In this document: piece after piece, positions 53,367 through 62,632 of the stretch | Layout of the letters: each line of letters opens with the position of its first letter | Position numbering within the stretch: position 1 is the first letter of the stretch | DNA from: Ruminococcus sp. | GTDB lineage: Bacteria; Bacillota; Clostridia; Oscillospirales; Ruminococcaceae | Direction of reading: 5' to 3' | NCBI GenBank assembly: GCA_017620025.1 | Contig: JAFZRF010000003.1 | Coordinates: forward strand, 83,336-147,335 | DNA: 64,000 bases | Notes under the pieces: generated by a model | Seen by the model: only the letters and a program-made list of their open reading frames with translations | Told to the model about the DNA's origin: nothing | Databases searched by the model: none | Position numbers and translations under genes: made by a program

Positions 53367-54863
53367 ATGACCGTAAAAAGAACAATAGCCGCCCTGACGG
53401 CGTTTGCAGCCCTGACAGGTTCCTGCGGCTGCGGAAGGACTGTCAGCTCGGCCTCACCCGAGCCGCATCAGATAGACGGCACGGTGGATATCAGCTTCTT
53501 CACCGAGGAGCATATCCCGGAGCCTGAGCCTCCGCTGCCCGAGGACCCGCTGTATGATACCGTCATAAGCGCAAAGAACGGCACTCCGCTCGCACAGCTC
53601 TCAAGCGGCAAGTGGGAGCGCACCGAGCTTGGAAACAGCTTTCCGCAGCTCGTTGACAGAATAACAGAGAACGCAGTTGCAGGTCCCGGTATAACCTATG
53701 ACCTGACACTCGATACCGATAAGGGTCTGCGCATACTCGACAGGCTCACTTCCTATACCCGTAACGACGGACACGGCATAGACGGCTGTGTCATAGTCTC
53801 CGAGCCGGACGGCACGGTTGACGCCATAGTCAACAGCGCCCCGCATATGAAGGCTGATGACCCGGAGGAGGACGAAAAGACTCTCCTTAAACAGAACAAC
53901 TATTTCTCCACCCCGCAGCTCATCGGAAGTACGGCGAAGATACTCGTATCAGCTGCAATGCTTGAGACCGGGGCAGAGCAGTACTACTCCGACCCCGGAG
54001 CAATACATATCTACGACCGCTCGTTCAGCAACTGGGATATTGACGGCAGAGGCTACGGCTACAATGTTGACCGCAATCTCTTCGGTACGCAGTATGACGG
54101 CGTTTACAGCAGCTTCGGAGCATTTGCCTTCTCGAGCAACACCTACTTCATCAATGCCCTCAGGACAATGGGCTATGATACCTTTGCGCCGGTATACAAC
54201 AAGTATTTCGGCTTCAATTCCGACGGCAACGACCGCAAGGGCTATATTCTCGGCACTGACTGGGACAAGATAGTGCAGCCGGATATCTCAGCGCTCAAAG
54301 CCCGTGATGACGACAGCGAGGACACAAAGAACGTCCGTGACCGTCAGACAGCCTTTTTTGCCATCGGTATGTGCAACTCCGACGGCATTGACGAGAGAGT
54401 ATCCCTGATGTACATGAACGCTGTTACCGGAGCGATAGCAAGCGGACAGATGCACTCTCCCCGCATAAATACGGCTACCGACGTGCAGACCGTACCGGGT
54501 ACGGAACCGCTTTCCGATACTGTCAGGGACGGTATGTGGTCGCTGATGTACGAGGATGCGATATACTCAAACTGCTCACCAGCAGACGGCTATGACTTCT
54601 ATATAAAGACCGGTTCGGCAAGCACATGGTACGTTGAGGACGGCGTGGAAAAGCCTCTCGAGTGCCTTACCATTACCGGCTTCATAGCTCATGGCACAGA
54701 GCCCATGAAGGTCATAACCCTCTTCGTCCACAACGGCGCAGATTTCGCCGAATACTTCACGGATGAGGACGGCAATACACAGTATTCCATCTATGCCTCG
54801 AGCTTCGTGCCGCTCTACCGTGAGATAGCAGCAATTGCTGCGGAAACGGGGGGAGCTGTATGA
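53367..54863 (+). CDS. Penicillin-binding-protein-like transpeptidase (lipoprotein)
   Basis: A 498-residue protein with all three active-site motifs of penicillin-binding transpeptidases: SxxK as STAK (S188, K191), SxN as SSN (S256-N258) and KTG as KTGS (K414-G416). Between them the folds typical of class B PBPs can be followed, but the N-terminal pedestal domain is very short. In place of a membrane helix there is a lipoprotein-like signal (ALTAFAALTGSCGCG). The ATG at 53367 follows AAGGAG by 6 bases. A SEDS protein in the same operon is the expected partner, as for FtsW-FtsI and RodA-PBP2. D,D-transpeptidase activity is inferred from motifs. Confidence 0.82.
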   Translation: MTVKRTIAALTAFAALTGSCGCGRTVSSASPEPHQIDGTVDISFFTEEHIPEPEPPLPEDPLYDTVISAKNGTPLAQLSSGKWERTELGNSFPQLVDRITENAVAGPGITYDLTLDTDKGLRILDRLTSYTRNDGHGIDGCVIVSEPDGTVDAIVNSAPHMKADDPEEDEKTLLKQNNYFSTPQLIGSTAKILVSAAMLETGAEQYYSDPGAIHIYDRSFSNWDIDGRGYGYNVDRNLFGTQYDGVYSSFGAFAFSSNTYFINALRTMGYDTFAPVYNKYFGFNSDGNDRKGYILGTDWDKIVQPDISALKARDDDSEDTKNVRDRQTAFFAIGMCNSDGIDERVSLMYMNAVTGAIASGQMHSPRINTATDVQTVPGTEPLSDTVRDGMWSLMYEDAIYSNCSPADGYDFYIKTGSASTWYVEDGVEKPLECLTITGFIAHGTEPMKVITLFVHNGADFAEYFTDEDGNTQYSIYASSFVPLYREIAAIAAETGGAV

Positions 54864-56140
54864 TCTGGACATTATTTTTCGCACTTGTCATACTCCTGAT
54901 ACTCGGCACTCTCCTCTGGGCAAGAGGCATCAGGTATCGCAAGGGACTCCATATCCACATGAAGCTCGGTGATTCCGAGGTAACTCCCGTGCTTTCCGAA
55001 TCCGGACATACCATGTTCGATATCGGCGGAAAGACCGGTATGCTCCTCAGGGGCGAGAACGGCGTGGTGCAGATAAGCTACGGCGACAGCGATGAGGATC
55101 TCCGCTGGCTAAGAGGCTACCGCTACGGCGAGGGCGCTCCTAAGCTTCGTGTTGTCGGCACTACCATGACAAACCGTATGCCGTACCGCAGATTCATGAT
55201 ACTCATGATCGCAGCACTGCTCGTTGCCGCATTCATCGGCTTCGGCATCTTCCGCATCACAAGAGTCGGCAAGCTTCTCGGACGTGCGCTCACCTCAGAG
55301 GTTCAGCATTCTGCTTCGGCTGATGTGATAGAGGACAAGGATATAACGAGCATCCTGATCGCCGTTACAGGCGAGGACGGAGCTCCCGATATGATAAAGA
55401 CAGCAGTCTTCAACAAGCGCAGCAAGTCAGTCAAGCTGCTAACTCTCCTCGGCGATACTCAGGTATCTCACGGGGGAAGGCTCTGCCGTCTTGCAGAAGT
55501 CCCCGGACAGGAGCTTTCTGCCGCAGTCGAGGACACATTCTCGATTAAAGTTGATGAGACGCTGATACTTGATGACAAGGCCTTTGTAAAGGTGATCGAC
55601 AGCCTCGGCGGTGTGACCGTTGAGATGTCAAAGGCAGAGGCAGAGCAGGTAAACACTATCCTCACTGCAAGATACGGGGAGGACTGTACGCTCCTTGACA
55701 CCGCACGCCTTTTCTCCGGAAAGGAAGAGAACAGGAAGGTGCGCTGCGACGGCAAGCAGGCTTACTGCCTGACCGCAGTAACATCAACAGGCGCAAAGCC
55801 GGATAACGACTACGTCCGCACCGAGCGTGAGGACAGGGTGATAAATGCCGTTGCCACACGCCGCAGCCTTTCAAAGCTGCTGCTTTCCACCTCACGCTTC
55901 AGCGAGGCAGCCGACGGCACGGCAACGAGCCTTTCCACCGGAGACCTTCTGAAGCTCGGCTTTGATACGGCCTCCTACTGGCGTGATTACCGTGATTCCT
56001 ACAGGAGCGCCGGCAGCATACGCCTTCCCGTTACCTGTCAGGAGCTCTACAGCACCGACGGCACCCGTACGCTCTACACCTATCCCGCACAGCTGAGACA
56101 GGCTGTGATACGAATAATCTGCTATGATATGAAGGGGTGA
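54860..56140 (+). CDS. LCP (LytR-CpsA-Psr) family protein, divergent
   Basis: A 426-residue protein with two membrane helices (~2-20 and ~112-132) separated by a ~90-residue cytosolic or small beta domain, followed by an LCP-like extracellular domain: DITSILIAV, then FSIKVDETLILDDKAFVKVIDSLGGVTVEM (the core LCP strand-helix unit), GKQAYCLTA and DYVRTEREDRVINAV (the arginine-rich end motif). LCP proteins attach teichoic acid or capsule glycopolymers from polyprenyl phosphate to peptidoglycan. The usual RD of IPRDT is replaced by GD (LLGDT), so binding of the pyrophosphate may be altered. ATGA overlap with the PBP gene. Confidence 0.78.
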   Translation: MIWTLFFALVILLILGTLLWARGIRYRKGLHIHMKLGDSEVTPVLSESGHTMFDIGGKTGMLLRGENGVVQISYGDSDEDLRWLRGYRYGEGAPKLRVVGTTMTNRMPYRRFMILMIAALLVAAFIGFGIFRITRVGKLLGRALTSEVQHSASADVIEDKDITSILIAVTGEDGAPDMIKTAVFNKRSKSVKLLTLLGDTQVSHGGRLCRLAEVPGQELSAAVEDTFSIKVDETLILDDKAFVKVIDSLGGVTVEMSKAEAEQVNTILTARYGEDCTLLDTARLFSGKEENRKVRCDGKQAYCLTAVTSTGAKPDNDYVRTEREDRVINAVATRRSLSKLLLSTSRFSEAADGTATSLSTGDLLKLGFDTASYWRDYRDSYRSAGSIRLPVTCQELYSTDGTRTLYTYPAQLRQAVIRIICYDMKG

Positions 56141-56144
56141 TCCG

Positions 56145-57557
56145 ATGGCAGAAAGAGAAATAATGAACACCGCAGTATCAGGTGCGAGAAATCTTCGCTC
56201 CGACATACTGTGGGCTGTAAAGCAGTTCAAGTACCTTATGTACTTTTTTGCGCCGGAGGTCATCCTTCTTGTGACCTCGGTCATATATTTCGCACGCAAC
56301 TCATTGCTCTCATCACCGCTCTATGCGGCGGTATTCATACTGTTCCTGATCATCGGCATAGCTGTCAAGGCGGCAGCTCTCAGCTTCGGAACAGGTCTTA
56401 CCGGAGACAGTCTTGCCCTTGCGGTGATCGCATTCTTTACCGCAATGGGGGAGCTTGGCATATTCTTCCAGCTCTATATACGTACACTCACACCGAATGA
56501 GATAAAGAAGCTCGTCATGCTTGCACTGGGCTGTACCTTCCTGTGTGCAGTTCTCACAGTAAACGCTGTCCCGGAGCTTAAGGCTAAGGTCGAGTCCTTC
56601 CGTCCGCTGAAGGCGTTCCTGCGCCGTGCAAGAGCATCGAAGGCAAAGGATCCGAGGTGGTACTGGTTCAGCACCGGTATGCTCCTTCTCGGTGCGGCTG
56701 TCTTCATGCTGATCCTGGCGGCTGTGATATTCAGACACAGCTTCGGTATGCAGCTCAGGCTCATCGAGACCGCAAAGTTCCTTGCAGTCATCTCCATAGC
56801 TGCCCTTGAGACCGTGCCTGCGGGCAGGGGCAAGGGCGCAGGCAGCTTCATCAGCAATAATGCGGTATTTGCAGTCTGCGTACCGACTATGGCTTTCCTT
56901 GCGCTGACCGGAGAGTTCGGAACGGTGATGATACTTCTTTTCTTCTACCTGACTGGTCTTCTCCTCACAGGCCGCTACAGGCTTGCGGCGCTCTCGGCAG
57001 CGATAGTTGTTGCCGGAGGAGTATTCATCTATATGTTCTTCCCGGAGAACAGTCATATCTACCAGAGACTTTTTGATATAACCGCCTTCGACCAGGTGAA
57101 CCTCGTCCGCGAGGAGCTTGCCGAAAGGACATACATCTGGCCGAACCCAAACCGCTATGACGTGTATATCGGCGGAGAGCTAGCCACACGCTGTGAGGAT
57201 TTCAGCTTCCTGAATATGCTCACCGTACTCGGCAAGCTTGCGGCAGTCATCATACTTGCCGCCTATCTTGCACTCACGCTGATACCGGCAGTGAAGCTCA
57301 GTACCGCAGGGGAGAAGAATTTCACCTCACGTGCGGGATTCTACGGAGCAGTTATGCTGCTCAGCTCCTGCGCCGTACACTGCATGGCAAACGTCGCAGC
57401 ATTCTTCTTCACCGGCGTGGGTCTTCCCTTCGTCAGTGACGGTATAACGAATCTTGTTTTCTCAGTGATATACATATGCCTTATTTCCCTTTCACTGAGC
57501 CGCAGAAAGGAGTCAGTCTATGAAACAGCTGAAGAAGCCGGATCTGTCGGCGGCTAA
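56145..57557 (+). CDS. Divergent SEDS family (FtsW/RodA-like) membrane protein
   Basis: A 470-residue protein with about ten membrane helices. It matches SEDS peptidoglycan polymerases at several points: LRLIETAKFLAVISIAALE (for the QPSEF.K helix), LTGEFGTVMILLFFYLTGLL (for the PDxGT helix), CEDFSFLNMLTVLGKLAAVI (for the DFIFAVIGEE helix) and FTGVGLPFVSDGITN (for the GPLPFISYGGSS loop). The last replaces YGG with DGI, so it is a divergent branch. It would polymerise lipid II or a related lipid-linked sugar with the PBP encoded two genes upstream. The stop overlaps the next gene by 38 bases. Confidence 0.8.
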   Translation: MAEREIMNTAVSGARNLRSDILWAVKQFKYLMYFFAPEVILLVTSVIYFARNSLLSSPLYAAVFILFLIIGIAVKAAALSFGTGLTGDSLALAVIAFFTAMGELGIFFQLYIRTLTPNEIKKLVMLALGCTFLCAVLTVNAVPELKAKVESFRPLKAFLRRARASKAKDPRWYWFSTGMLLLGAAVFMLILAAVIFRHSFGMQLRLIETAKFLAVISIAALETVPAGRGKGAGSFISNNAVFAVCVPTMAFLALTGEFGTVMILLFFYLTGLLLTGRYRLAALSAAIVVAGGVFIYMFFPENSHIYQRLFDITAFDQVNLVREELAERTYIWPNPNRYDVYIGGELATRCEDFSFLNMLTVLGKLAAVIILAAYLALTLIPAVKLSTAGEKNFTSRAGFYGAVMLLSSCAVHCMANVAAFFFTGVGLPFVSDGITNLVFSVIYICLISLSLSRRKESVYETAEEAGSVGG

Positions 57558-58764
57558 GCAGCGTGTGCGCTCTGCCCCGACTGCCGCAGCAGCTATAGCT
57601 GTCGGAGCTGTTGTTTTCTGCTTTACCGCATACTACAGCTTTTTCCCGAAGGCTCCGCTCTTCACGGTCAACGAGGCTGACACGCTCTCCGATGACAGCG
57701 CAGTCTCCGAGGCACTCGCAGCCATGAGCCTTGCACGCAGCAATCTGCGCAGCGAGCACTACGCCGCAAAGCTCACCGGAAAGGGATACAGCTATTTCCC
57801 GCATCGCAGCGGCATCTATGACTATTCCGGCAATCTCTGCTATGACAGCACTACAGCCGTGAATGAGGTGAGCTCAGTCTCCTCCGCAAGGAGCCGTGCG
57901 ATGCTCTGCCGGTATCTCTACGGCGATGTCAATGCAGGCGGCCTTGAGGGCTATCTCCGCTACGACAGGGGAACAGGCGAGGGCTGCTCGGTAACTCTTA
58001 CTCTCCGCCCTCAGCTTGAGGAGAGCGTATATATGCTCCTGAAATACAACGGCATCCTCGGCGGCTGCATCATACAGGACACAGCCACCGGCGAGATACA
58101 GACCATGTGTGCGACGAGTACAACAGGCATCGACCGGGAGGTCAGCGGCTGTACTCAGTTTGAGGCGAATATCAGCGCAGCCGTTTTCGACAAGCTTGGC
58201 ATCACGGCGGAGGAGGCTTCATCGTCCTTTGATTACCGCCGCAGCTTCACAGCGTCATTCGACGACGAGAAGGGCGAGATGATATCCTCCTACGGCTTCA
58301 TGACGGATTTCGGAGTACTCTCCGAACCTGCCGGAGACGACGGCAAGCCCGTGCCTAAGGACGAGGCTCTTGCAAAGCCGCTCTCTGACGGCTATATCAG
58401 CCCCCTGCATCTGTGCAGCACGGTCCAGCGTATATGGTCCGGCAAGGGCTGTATGCCCGTTCTTACTTCATCCGTTTCCGACAGCGCCGGACAGCCCGTC
58501 ACTCTTCCCGTGAACACACCGGAGGAGATACCGCAGGAGCTCTGCGAGCGGGCAAAAGGCTTCTTTGCACCTGTGCCGGGCCTTACATCTGATATGCGCA
58601 TAGTAAAGAACACCGGCGACGGAGTAAAGTATACCGCCGGCGTGATAACTACTCCCGAGGGCAGGAGCAAGGCATTCGTGCTCTACAGTCAGGAGGACAG
58701 CAGGATAAACCTGCTCACACCCTGCATAGCCTATTTCATAGAACATTCTGAGGAGGTCAACTGA
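57520..58764 (+). CDS. PBP-like protein lacking catalytic motifs
   Basis: A 414-residue single-pass membrane protein (helix ~24-45, VGAVVFCFTAYYSFFP). The segment VTLTLRPQLEESVYMLLKYNGILGGCIIQDTATGEIQTMC matches the start of the transpeptidase domain of class B PBPs (T-D-L-Q...G-A-V-V-I-P-T-G-x-I-L-A-M). No SxxK, SxN or KTG triad is present, and the protein ends early, so it is probably an inactive relative. Pairs of active and inactive PBP-like proteins can act as allosteric partners for SEDS enzymes; that role is inference. Starts at 57520 with AAAGGAG 9 bases upstream, and its stop overlaps the next start as TGATG. Confidence 0.72.
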   Translation: MKQLKKPDLSAAKQRVRSAPTAAAAIAVGAVVFCFTAYYSFFPKAPLFTVNEADTLSDDSAVSEALAAMSLARSNLRSEHYAAKLTGKGYSYFPHRSGIYDYSGNLCYDSTTAVNEVSSVSSARSRAMLCRYLYGDVNAGGLEGYLRYDRGTGEGCSVTLTLRPQLEESVYMLLKYNGILGGCIIQDTATGEIQTMCATSTTGIDREVSGCTQFEANISAAVFDKLGITAEEASSSFDYRRSFTASFDDEKGEMISSYGFMTDFGVLSEPAGDDGKPVPKDEALAKPLSDGYISPLHLCSTVQRIWSGKGCMPVLTSSVSDSAGQPVTLPVNTPEEIPQELCERAKGFFAPVPGLTSDMRIVKNTGDGVKYTAGVITTPEGRSKAFVLYSQEDSRINLLTPCIAYFIEHSEEVN

Positions 58765-59915
58765 TGGCGAAGAACAAAAAACGCACCGGAACATTCAGAA
58801 CGATACTGCTTATGATCATCGTGACTCTGATCTCTCTTACCGGCGCAGCGCTCCACGCAGGCCTTTCGACCGGCTATATAACAGCGAATTACACAACAAG
58901 GGATATGCTTTCGGCTCTCCTTGACAGAGACAGGACAGCACCGCTGTTCACTATCGTCAACAGCTCTGATCAGAGATATCCTTCACTTCACAGTGCATTC
59001 AGGACTTCCCTCGGCAGGAACCTTCTCTATCTCTGTCTCTTCTTCGGCGTGGCTATGGTGATATACCTGCTCATCACTCTGATTGCGGACTGGATAAGCT
59101 CCGCAGCAGGAAAGCGCAAGCCCGCAGCAAAGAATACCAACGCACAGAATACACAGGTGCGTCCCGCCGTACCTCCGCAGCCCCAGCAGCCCTATCAGGC
59201 TCCTCCGGTATCACCCTATGCTCCGCAGCAGGGCTATCCCGGATACGCACCGCAGAGCCCTTATGCACAGCCCGGCGGCTATGTACCTCCGCAGCCAGTT
59301 GCTCCGGCACCGGCAGCTCCCGCTGCTGCACCGAAGACGCCTGAAACAGTCGCAGCAGGCAGCAGCTCCACAGGCTCAAGAGGCGCTAAGACGATGAAGC
59401 TCCGCCGTGAAGCGATTGCAGAGCGTGCAGCGGCATCAGCAGCCGCAGCCGTACCCGCACCAGAGCCGGTTATACCCGAGCCTGAGGATACCGGCATCGC
59501 TGCATTCCTCAGACACGCTTCCATAATCGTATACACGGATATACAGGAGAACGGCAGGCTTGTCCGCTACTACATGGCAAACACCGTGCCTGATATAGAC
59601 GGAAAGGACTTCCAGAACGACAAGATACGCCAGTTCATGCAGTTCAACCACCGCAACACCATATTCGCCGCCTCGGACGGCAGCGGCAGGCTTCGCACTG
59701 ATCTCAGGTTTCCGAAGAATCTGAGACTCCAGTACAGCGAGGAGTACGAAGTATTCCAGCTTGCCTGCGGAGAGCGTGCGATAAGCGCCGACAACACAGC
59801 GGCAGTGCAGTCCGTTGATCTTGTATATTACGAAGAAAACGAGGCATACCGTGATAAGTATGTCCGTGATGTAACGATGTGCGACAGGGATTATCACATC
59901 GAGATAGCATACTGA
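58764..59915 (+). CDS. Two-TM protein with proline-rich linker and cytosolic domain
   Basis: A 383-residue protein. Two membrane helices (~10-30 and ~92-112) enclose a short outside loop; a Pro/Gln/Tyr-rich linker (~125-205, with repeated YAPQ-, PPQP- and AYP-type units) leads to a Ser/Ala-rich segment and a C-terminal domain of about 135 residues (~250-383: IAAFLRHASIIVYTDIQENGRLVRYYM). Both ends should be in the cytosol. It is joined to the PBP-like gene (TGATG overlap) and to the GTPase gene 13 bases downstream. It could be the link between the wall machinery and the GTPase, but the family is unknown to me. Confidence 0.68.
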   Translation: MAKNKKRTGTFRTILLMIIVTLISLTGAALHAGLSTGYITANYTTRDMLSALLDRDRTAPLFTIVNSSDQRYPSLHSAFRTSLGRNLLYLCLFFGVAMVIYLLITLIADWISSAAGKRKPAAKNTNAQNTQVRPAVPPQPQQPYQAPPVSPYAPQQGYPGYAPQSPYAQPGGYVPPQPVAPAPAAPAAAPKTPETVAAGSSSTGSRGAKTMKLRREAIAERAAASAAAAVPAPEPVIPEPEDTGIAAFLRHASIIVYTDIQENGRLVRYYMANTVPDIDGKDFQNDKIRQFMQFNHRNTIFAASDGSGRLRTDLRFPKNLRLQYSEEYEVFQLACGERAISADNTAAVQSVDLVYYEENEAYRDKYVRDVTMCDRDYHIEIAY

Positions 59916-59928
59916 GGAGGGGAAGGAA

Positions 59929-61380
59929 ATGAAATACTGTCCATACTGTAATGACGACAAGGAGGGACTGCGCTTTGCGCTGACCCGTGACGATCTCCTT
60001 CTCATGTTCAACGAGGACGAGCTTGCCGCCAAGAAGGAATACCTGATCGACCCCGTACTCTCCGGAGAGGACGGCACTCTGAAAAAATACGGCATCGACG
60101 CCTCGGACGATGACTGCCTCCGTGTGCTGTTCAGCCAGAACGTCATCCCCGATATCATCCGTGACAAGGTGAGCGTTGACAGGGTATCGGCATCGAATGT
60201 CCGTGACCATGTCTCCATAGGCGGTTTTGTTGCCGATATCAGGAGCAAGGGCGGACGTCCCACCCCGCTGATGACAGTAGCCTGCGGCAACTGTCACCTC
60301 ATACTCCCGAATGAGTATGCTGACGAGAACGGCCCCGACGCAAGGGGAAAGAGCGTTAACATATCCCTGATATCCAACGTAGGCGGCAGCAAGACTGCTC
60401 TTGCCATATCCCTTTACTACCGCTTCAAGGAGAAGGGCAACACTATCAATATGGCAGAGCCGTTCTTCAACAGCTATTACAAGGGGCTCGAGGCTATGCT
60501 CGCAAAGCGCATGGCTCCCGGAGCTACACACGGATCCAAGACTCCGTGCCTTACAATAAAATTCCGAAACAGCAAGCGTGAGATAACCGATATCCACATT
60601 ACGGACACCGCCGGAGAAATTCTCGGCAAGGATCCCGAGAGAAAGGATATCGTGGGAGAGGTAAGGGACTTCCGTCCGGCTGTTGAGTCGGATATGCTCA
60701 TCGTCATAGTTGACAGCGATGACAAGAGCCGTATCTCGCTCACACGTCTTGAGAGCTATCTTGAAGAGCTCAAGGTCAAGCTCGCCGGAAAGACGAAGCC
60801 CACCAAGATCATACTCTGCTTCTCGAAGTGTGACCGCTATCCCGACCACGCCGCTGCAAGCATGATAACCGATTATCAGGGCTGGAAGGACAACTGGAAG
60901 AAGAAGGGGCTCGATTATGAGAACCTTATCAATCTCCGCAAGCACCTGATGTCCGCAGACGACTCCTACTTCATGACCGGCAGCTTCTACGAGAAGGAAC
61001 CGCCGAAGCCCTCCGCTGTTGAGTACATCGAGGAATTCATCGACGGCACCGAAGAGCCGGGCTTCGATATTGACATCGATATACCGGTAGGGGAAGAGAC
61101 TCCGGCAGAGACACCTGCTGTGGAGGCGGTTGCAGAAGATACGGCTGAGAACGTACCGGAGGAGGAGCAGACTGTCTCTGAGCCGGATGATATCGATACC
61201 GTTCATTATCTCCGCTCACTCAGGGTATGCTGCAACGAGATATCCGATTATTCCGTAAAGTACGCCTGTGTTGCGCCGTTCGGAACCGATGTGTCCGACA
61301 GCAGGCTCAGGAACAGATATGCCCCGATGTATATCGAGGATCTTATTGAGACCATCAAAGTCTATGGAGGTATAAGGTGA
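59929..61380 (+). CDS. Zinc-ribbon TRAFAC-like GTPase with degenerate P-loop
   Basis: A 483-residue cytosolic protein. CPYC (4-7) and CGNC (~118-121) can form a split zinc ribbon. The G domain follows: an altered P-loop ISNVGGSKTAL (K155, T156, but Ser in place of the Gly before Lys), DTAG (D226-G229) as the G3 motif, and FSKCD (S299-D302) in place of NKxD. Together these favour a GTPase of the TRAFAC class; the order zinc ribbon plus G domain recalls the large GTPases of predicted conflict systems. An acidic Pro/Glu-rich stretch (~360-430) precedes a C-terminal helical part. GGAGGGGAAGG precedes the ATG. It overlaps the next start as TGATG. Confidence 0.72.
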   Translation: MKYCPYCNDDKEGLRFALTRDDLLLMFNEDELAAKKEYLIDPVLSGEDGTLKKYGIDASDDDCLRVLFSQNVIPDIIRDKVSVDRVSASNVRDHVSIGGFVADIRSKGGRPTPLMTVACGNCHLILPNEYADENGPDARGKSVNISLISNVGGSKTALAISLYYRFKEKGNTINMAEPFFNSYYKGLEAMLAKRMAPGATHGSKTPCLTIKFRNSKREITDIHITDTAGEILGKDPERKDIVGEVRDFRPAVESDMLIVIVDSDDKSRISLTRLESYLEELKVKLAGKTKPTKIILCFSKCDRYPDHAAASMITDYQGWKDNWKKKGLDYENLINLRKHLMSADDSYFMTGSFYEKEPPKPSAVEYIEEFIDGTEEPGFDIDIDIPVGEETPAETPAVEAVAEDTAENVPEEEQTVSEPDDIDTVHYLRSLRVCCNEISDYSVKYACVAPFGTDVSDSRLRNRYAPMYIEDLIETIKVYGGIR

Positions 61381-62627
61381 TGAAGCTCATTTACACAAGA
61401 CCTTCAAAGGACGCCGGATGGTCATGGCTCAGGGACGACGGAAGAACTCCCGCCGACAACCGCTATCAGGCTCTCGTTCCGCTGCTTCAGCGACTCGAGG
61501 AAAGACGCTCTGCATATTTCGTCTGCACCGAGGATCACAAGGTGCTTGAGATATTCAAATCCCACGGCAAGAAGGTAGACGAGAGAGAGAACTTCGTCTG
61601 CACCGTTGAGGAGTATACCACGAAGCAGGACGAGGAATACGGCAGAAAGCTGATACTCGCCCTTCTGCACAACAGCGGCAGCTTTGCCGTGCCGGAGGAC
61701 AGGCTCCTTCCGGCGATGACCTATGCCTGCCGCAGACTGCCTTCACGCTACGCCCGCAGAATACAGCTCTGCGAGGAGGACTTCCCGGGAATGATGACTG
61801 CCGAGCTGCTGAAGCATGATCCTCCGCCCGAGGAAAAGGTGCCGGCAGACAGCACACACTGGATAATGTACCTTCCGCAGTTCGACGACGGAGCGGAGAG
61901 ACTCGTTGACAGGCTCTGCCGTGATAATTCCGGCTATGTACCGGAGCATATGCTCCAGTTCTTCGCCTACCTCAACGGAGCGCCCTTCCGCATCGAATGG
62001 CAGAACTCCTTTATACGCTTTTTCAGCGGCTCACCGGACATCAGCTTCGGCCTGGTGAAGAACTTCATAGATATGATACGCCCATCCATTACGGATCCGC
62101 TTGAGATATTCGGCATGATACGCAATTACCCGGCCGAGGCATGGCGTGATATGTGGGTGGATATCTCCCGTGAGCATTTCTCCGGCGGACTCAAGCCGGA
62201 GCAGAATATGTACGAGCTCTATCAGAAGCCGCTCGATTCCTATCCGGCACGTTTCCGTATGGCAGTAAGGAACAATATCGCACTCGGTATGCCTCTTGAC
62301 GACGCCTCACCGGAGGACCTCTACCGCATCTACTGTGACGCAGTTGATATGGAGGTGCCGACTCCGCTGCTCCTTGCAGTGCTCGGACGTGACGAGAATT
62401 CCATGTCGATAATCGGCCTTGTATCGCCGGATTCGGCAAACGTCAGCGGCATAGTACCGGCAGTCCTCTATCTCTACGGAGAGCTCTCAATGAAGGACTG
62501 CATAGAACTCTACGGCGACAGACAGCTCGCCAAGACCATGACCGACCATGTGACGGAGCTCTGTCTCCCGCCGCTTCTCCAGAAGAAGGCATTGAAGAAG
62601 ATAACAGCGCTTATCAGTAAGGAGTGA
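61380..62627 (+). CDS. Hypothetical GTPase-linked protein
   Basis: A 415-residue soluble protein with no signal peptide or membrane helix. The N-terminal part (MKLIYTRPSKDAGWSWL, ~1-90) may form a small alpha/beta domain and the rest is mostly helical. The start overlaps the GTPase stop codon (TGATG); a GTG at 61377 is an alternative, and GGAGG at 61366 serves both. This tight coupling implies a shared function, for example a GTPase-binding or effector protein, but no family or active site is recognised. Confidence 0.68.
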   Translation: MKLIYTRPSKDAGWSWLRDDGRTPADNRYQALVPLLQRLEERRSAYFVCTEDHKVLEIFKSHGKKVDERENFVCTVEEYTTKQDEEYGRKLILALLHNSGSFAVPEDRLLPAMTYACRRLPSRYARRIQLCEEDFPGMMTAELLKHDPPPEEKVPADSTHWIMYLPQFDDGAERLVDRLCRDNSGYVPEHMLQFFAYLNGAPFRIEWQNSFIRFFSGSPDISFGLVKNFIDMIRPSITDPLEIFGMIRNYPAEAWRDMWVDISREHFSGGLKPEQNMYELYQKPLDSYPARFRMAVRNNIALGMPLDDASPEDLYRIYCDAVDMEVPTPLLLAVLGRDENSMSIIGLVSPDSANVSGIVPAVLYLYGELSMKDCIELYGDRQLAKTMTDHVTELCLPPLLQKKALKKITALISKE

Positions 62628-62632
62628 TGACA

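Noticed and set aside
59704-61206. A 500-codon open frame on the minus strand
   Set aside because: It lies opposite the GTPase and Pro-rich genes, has no ribosome binding site and gives a composition (many Leu, Val, Cys, His) typical of the reverse of GC-rich genes.
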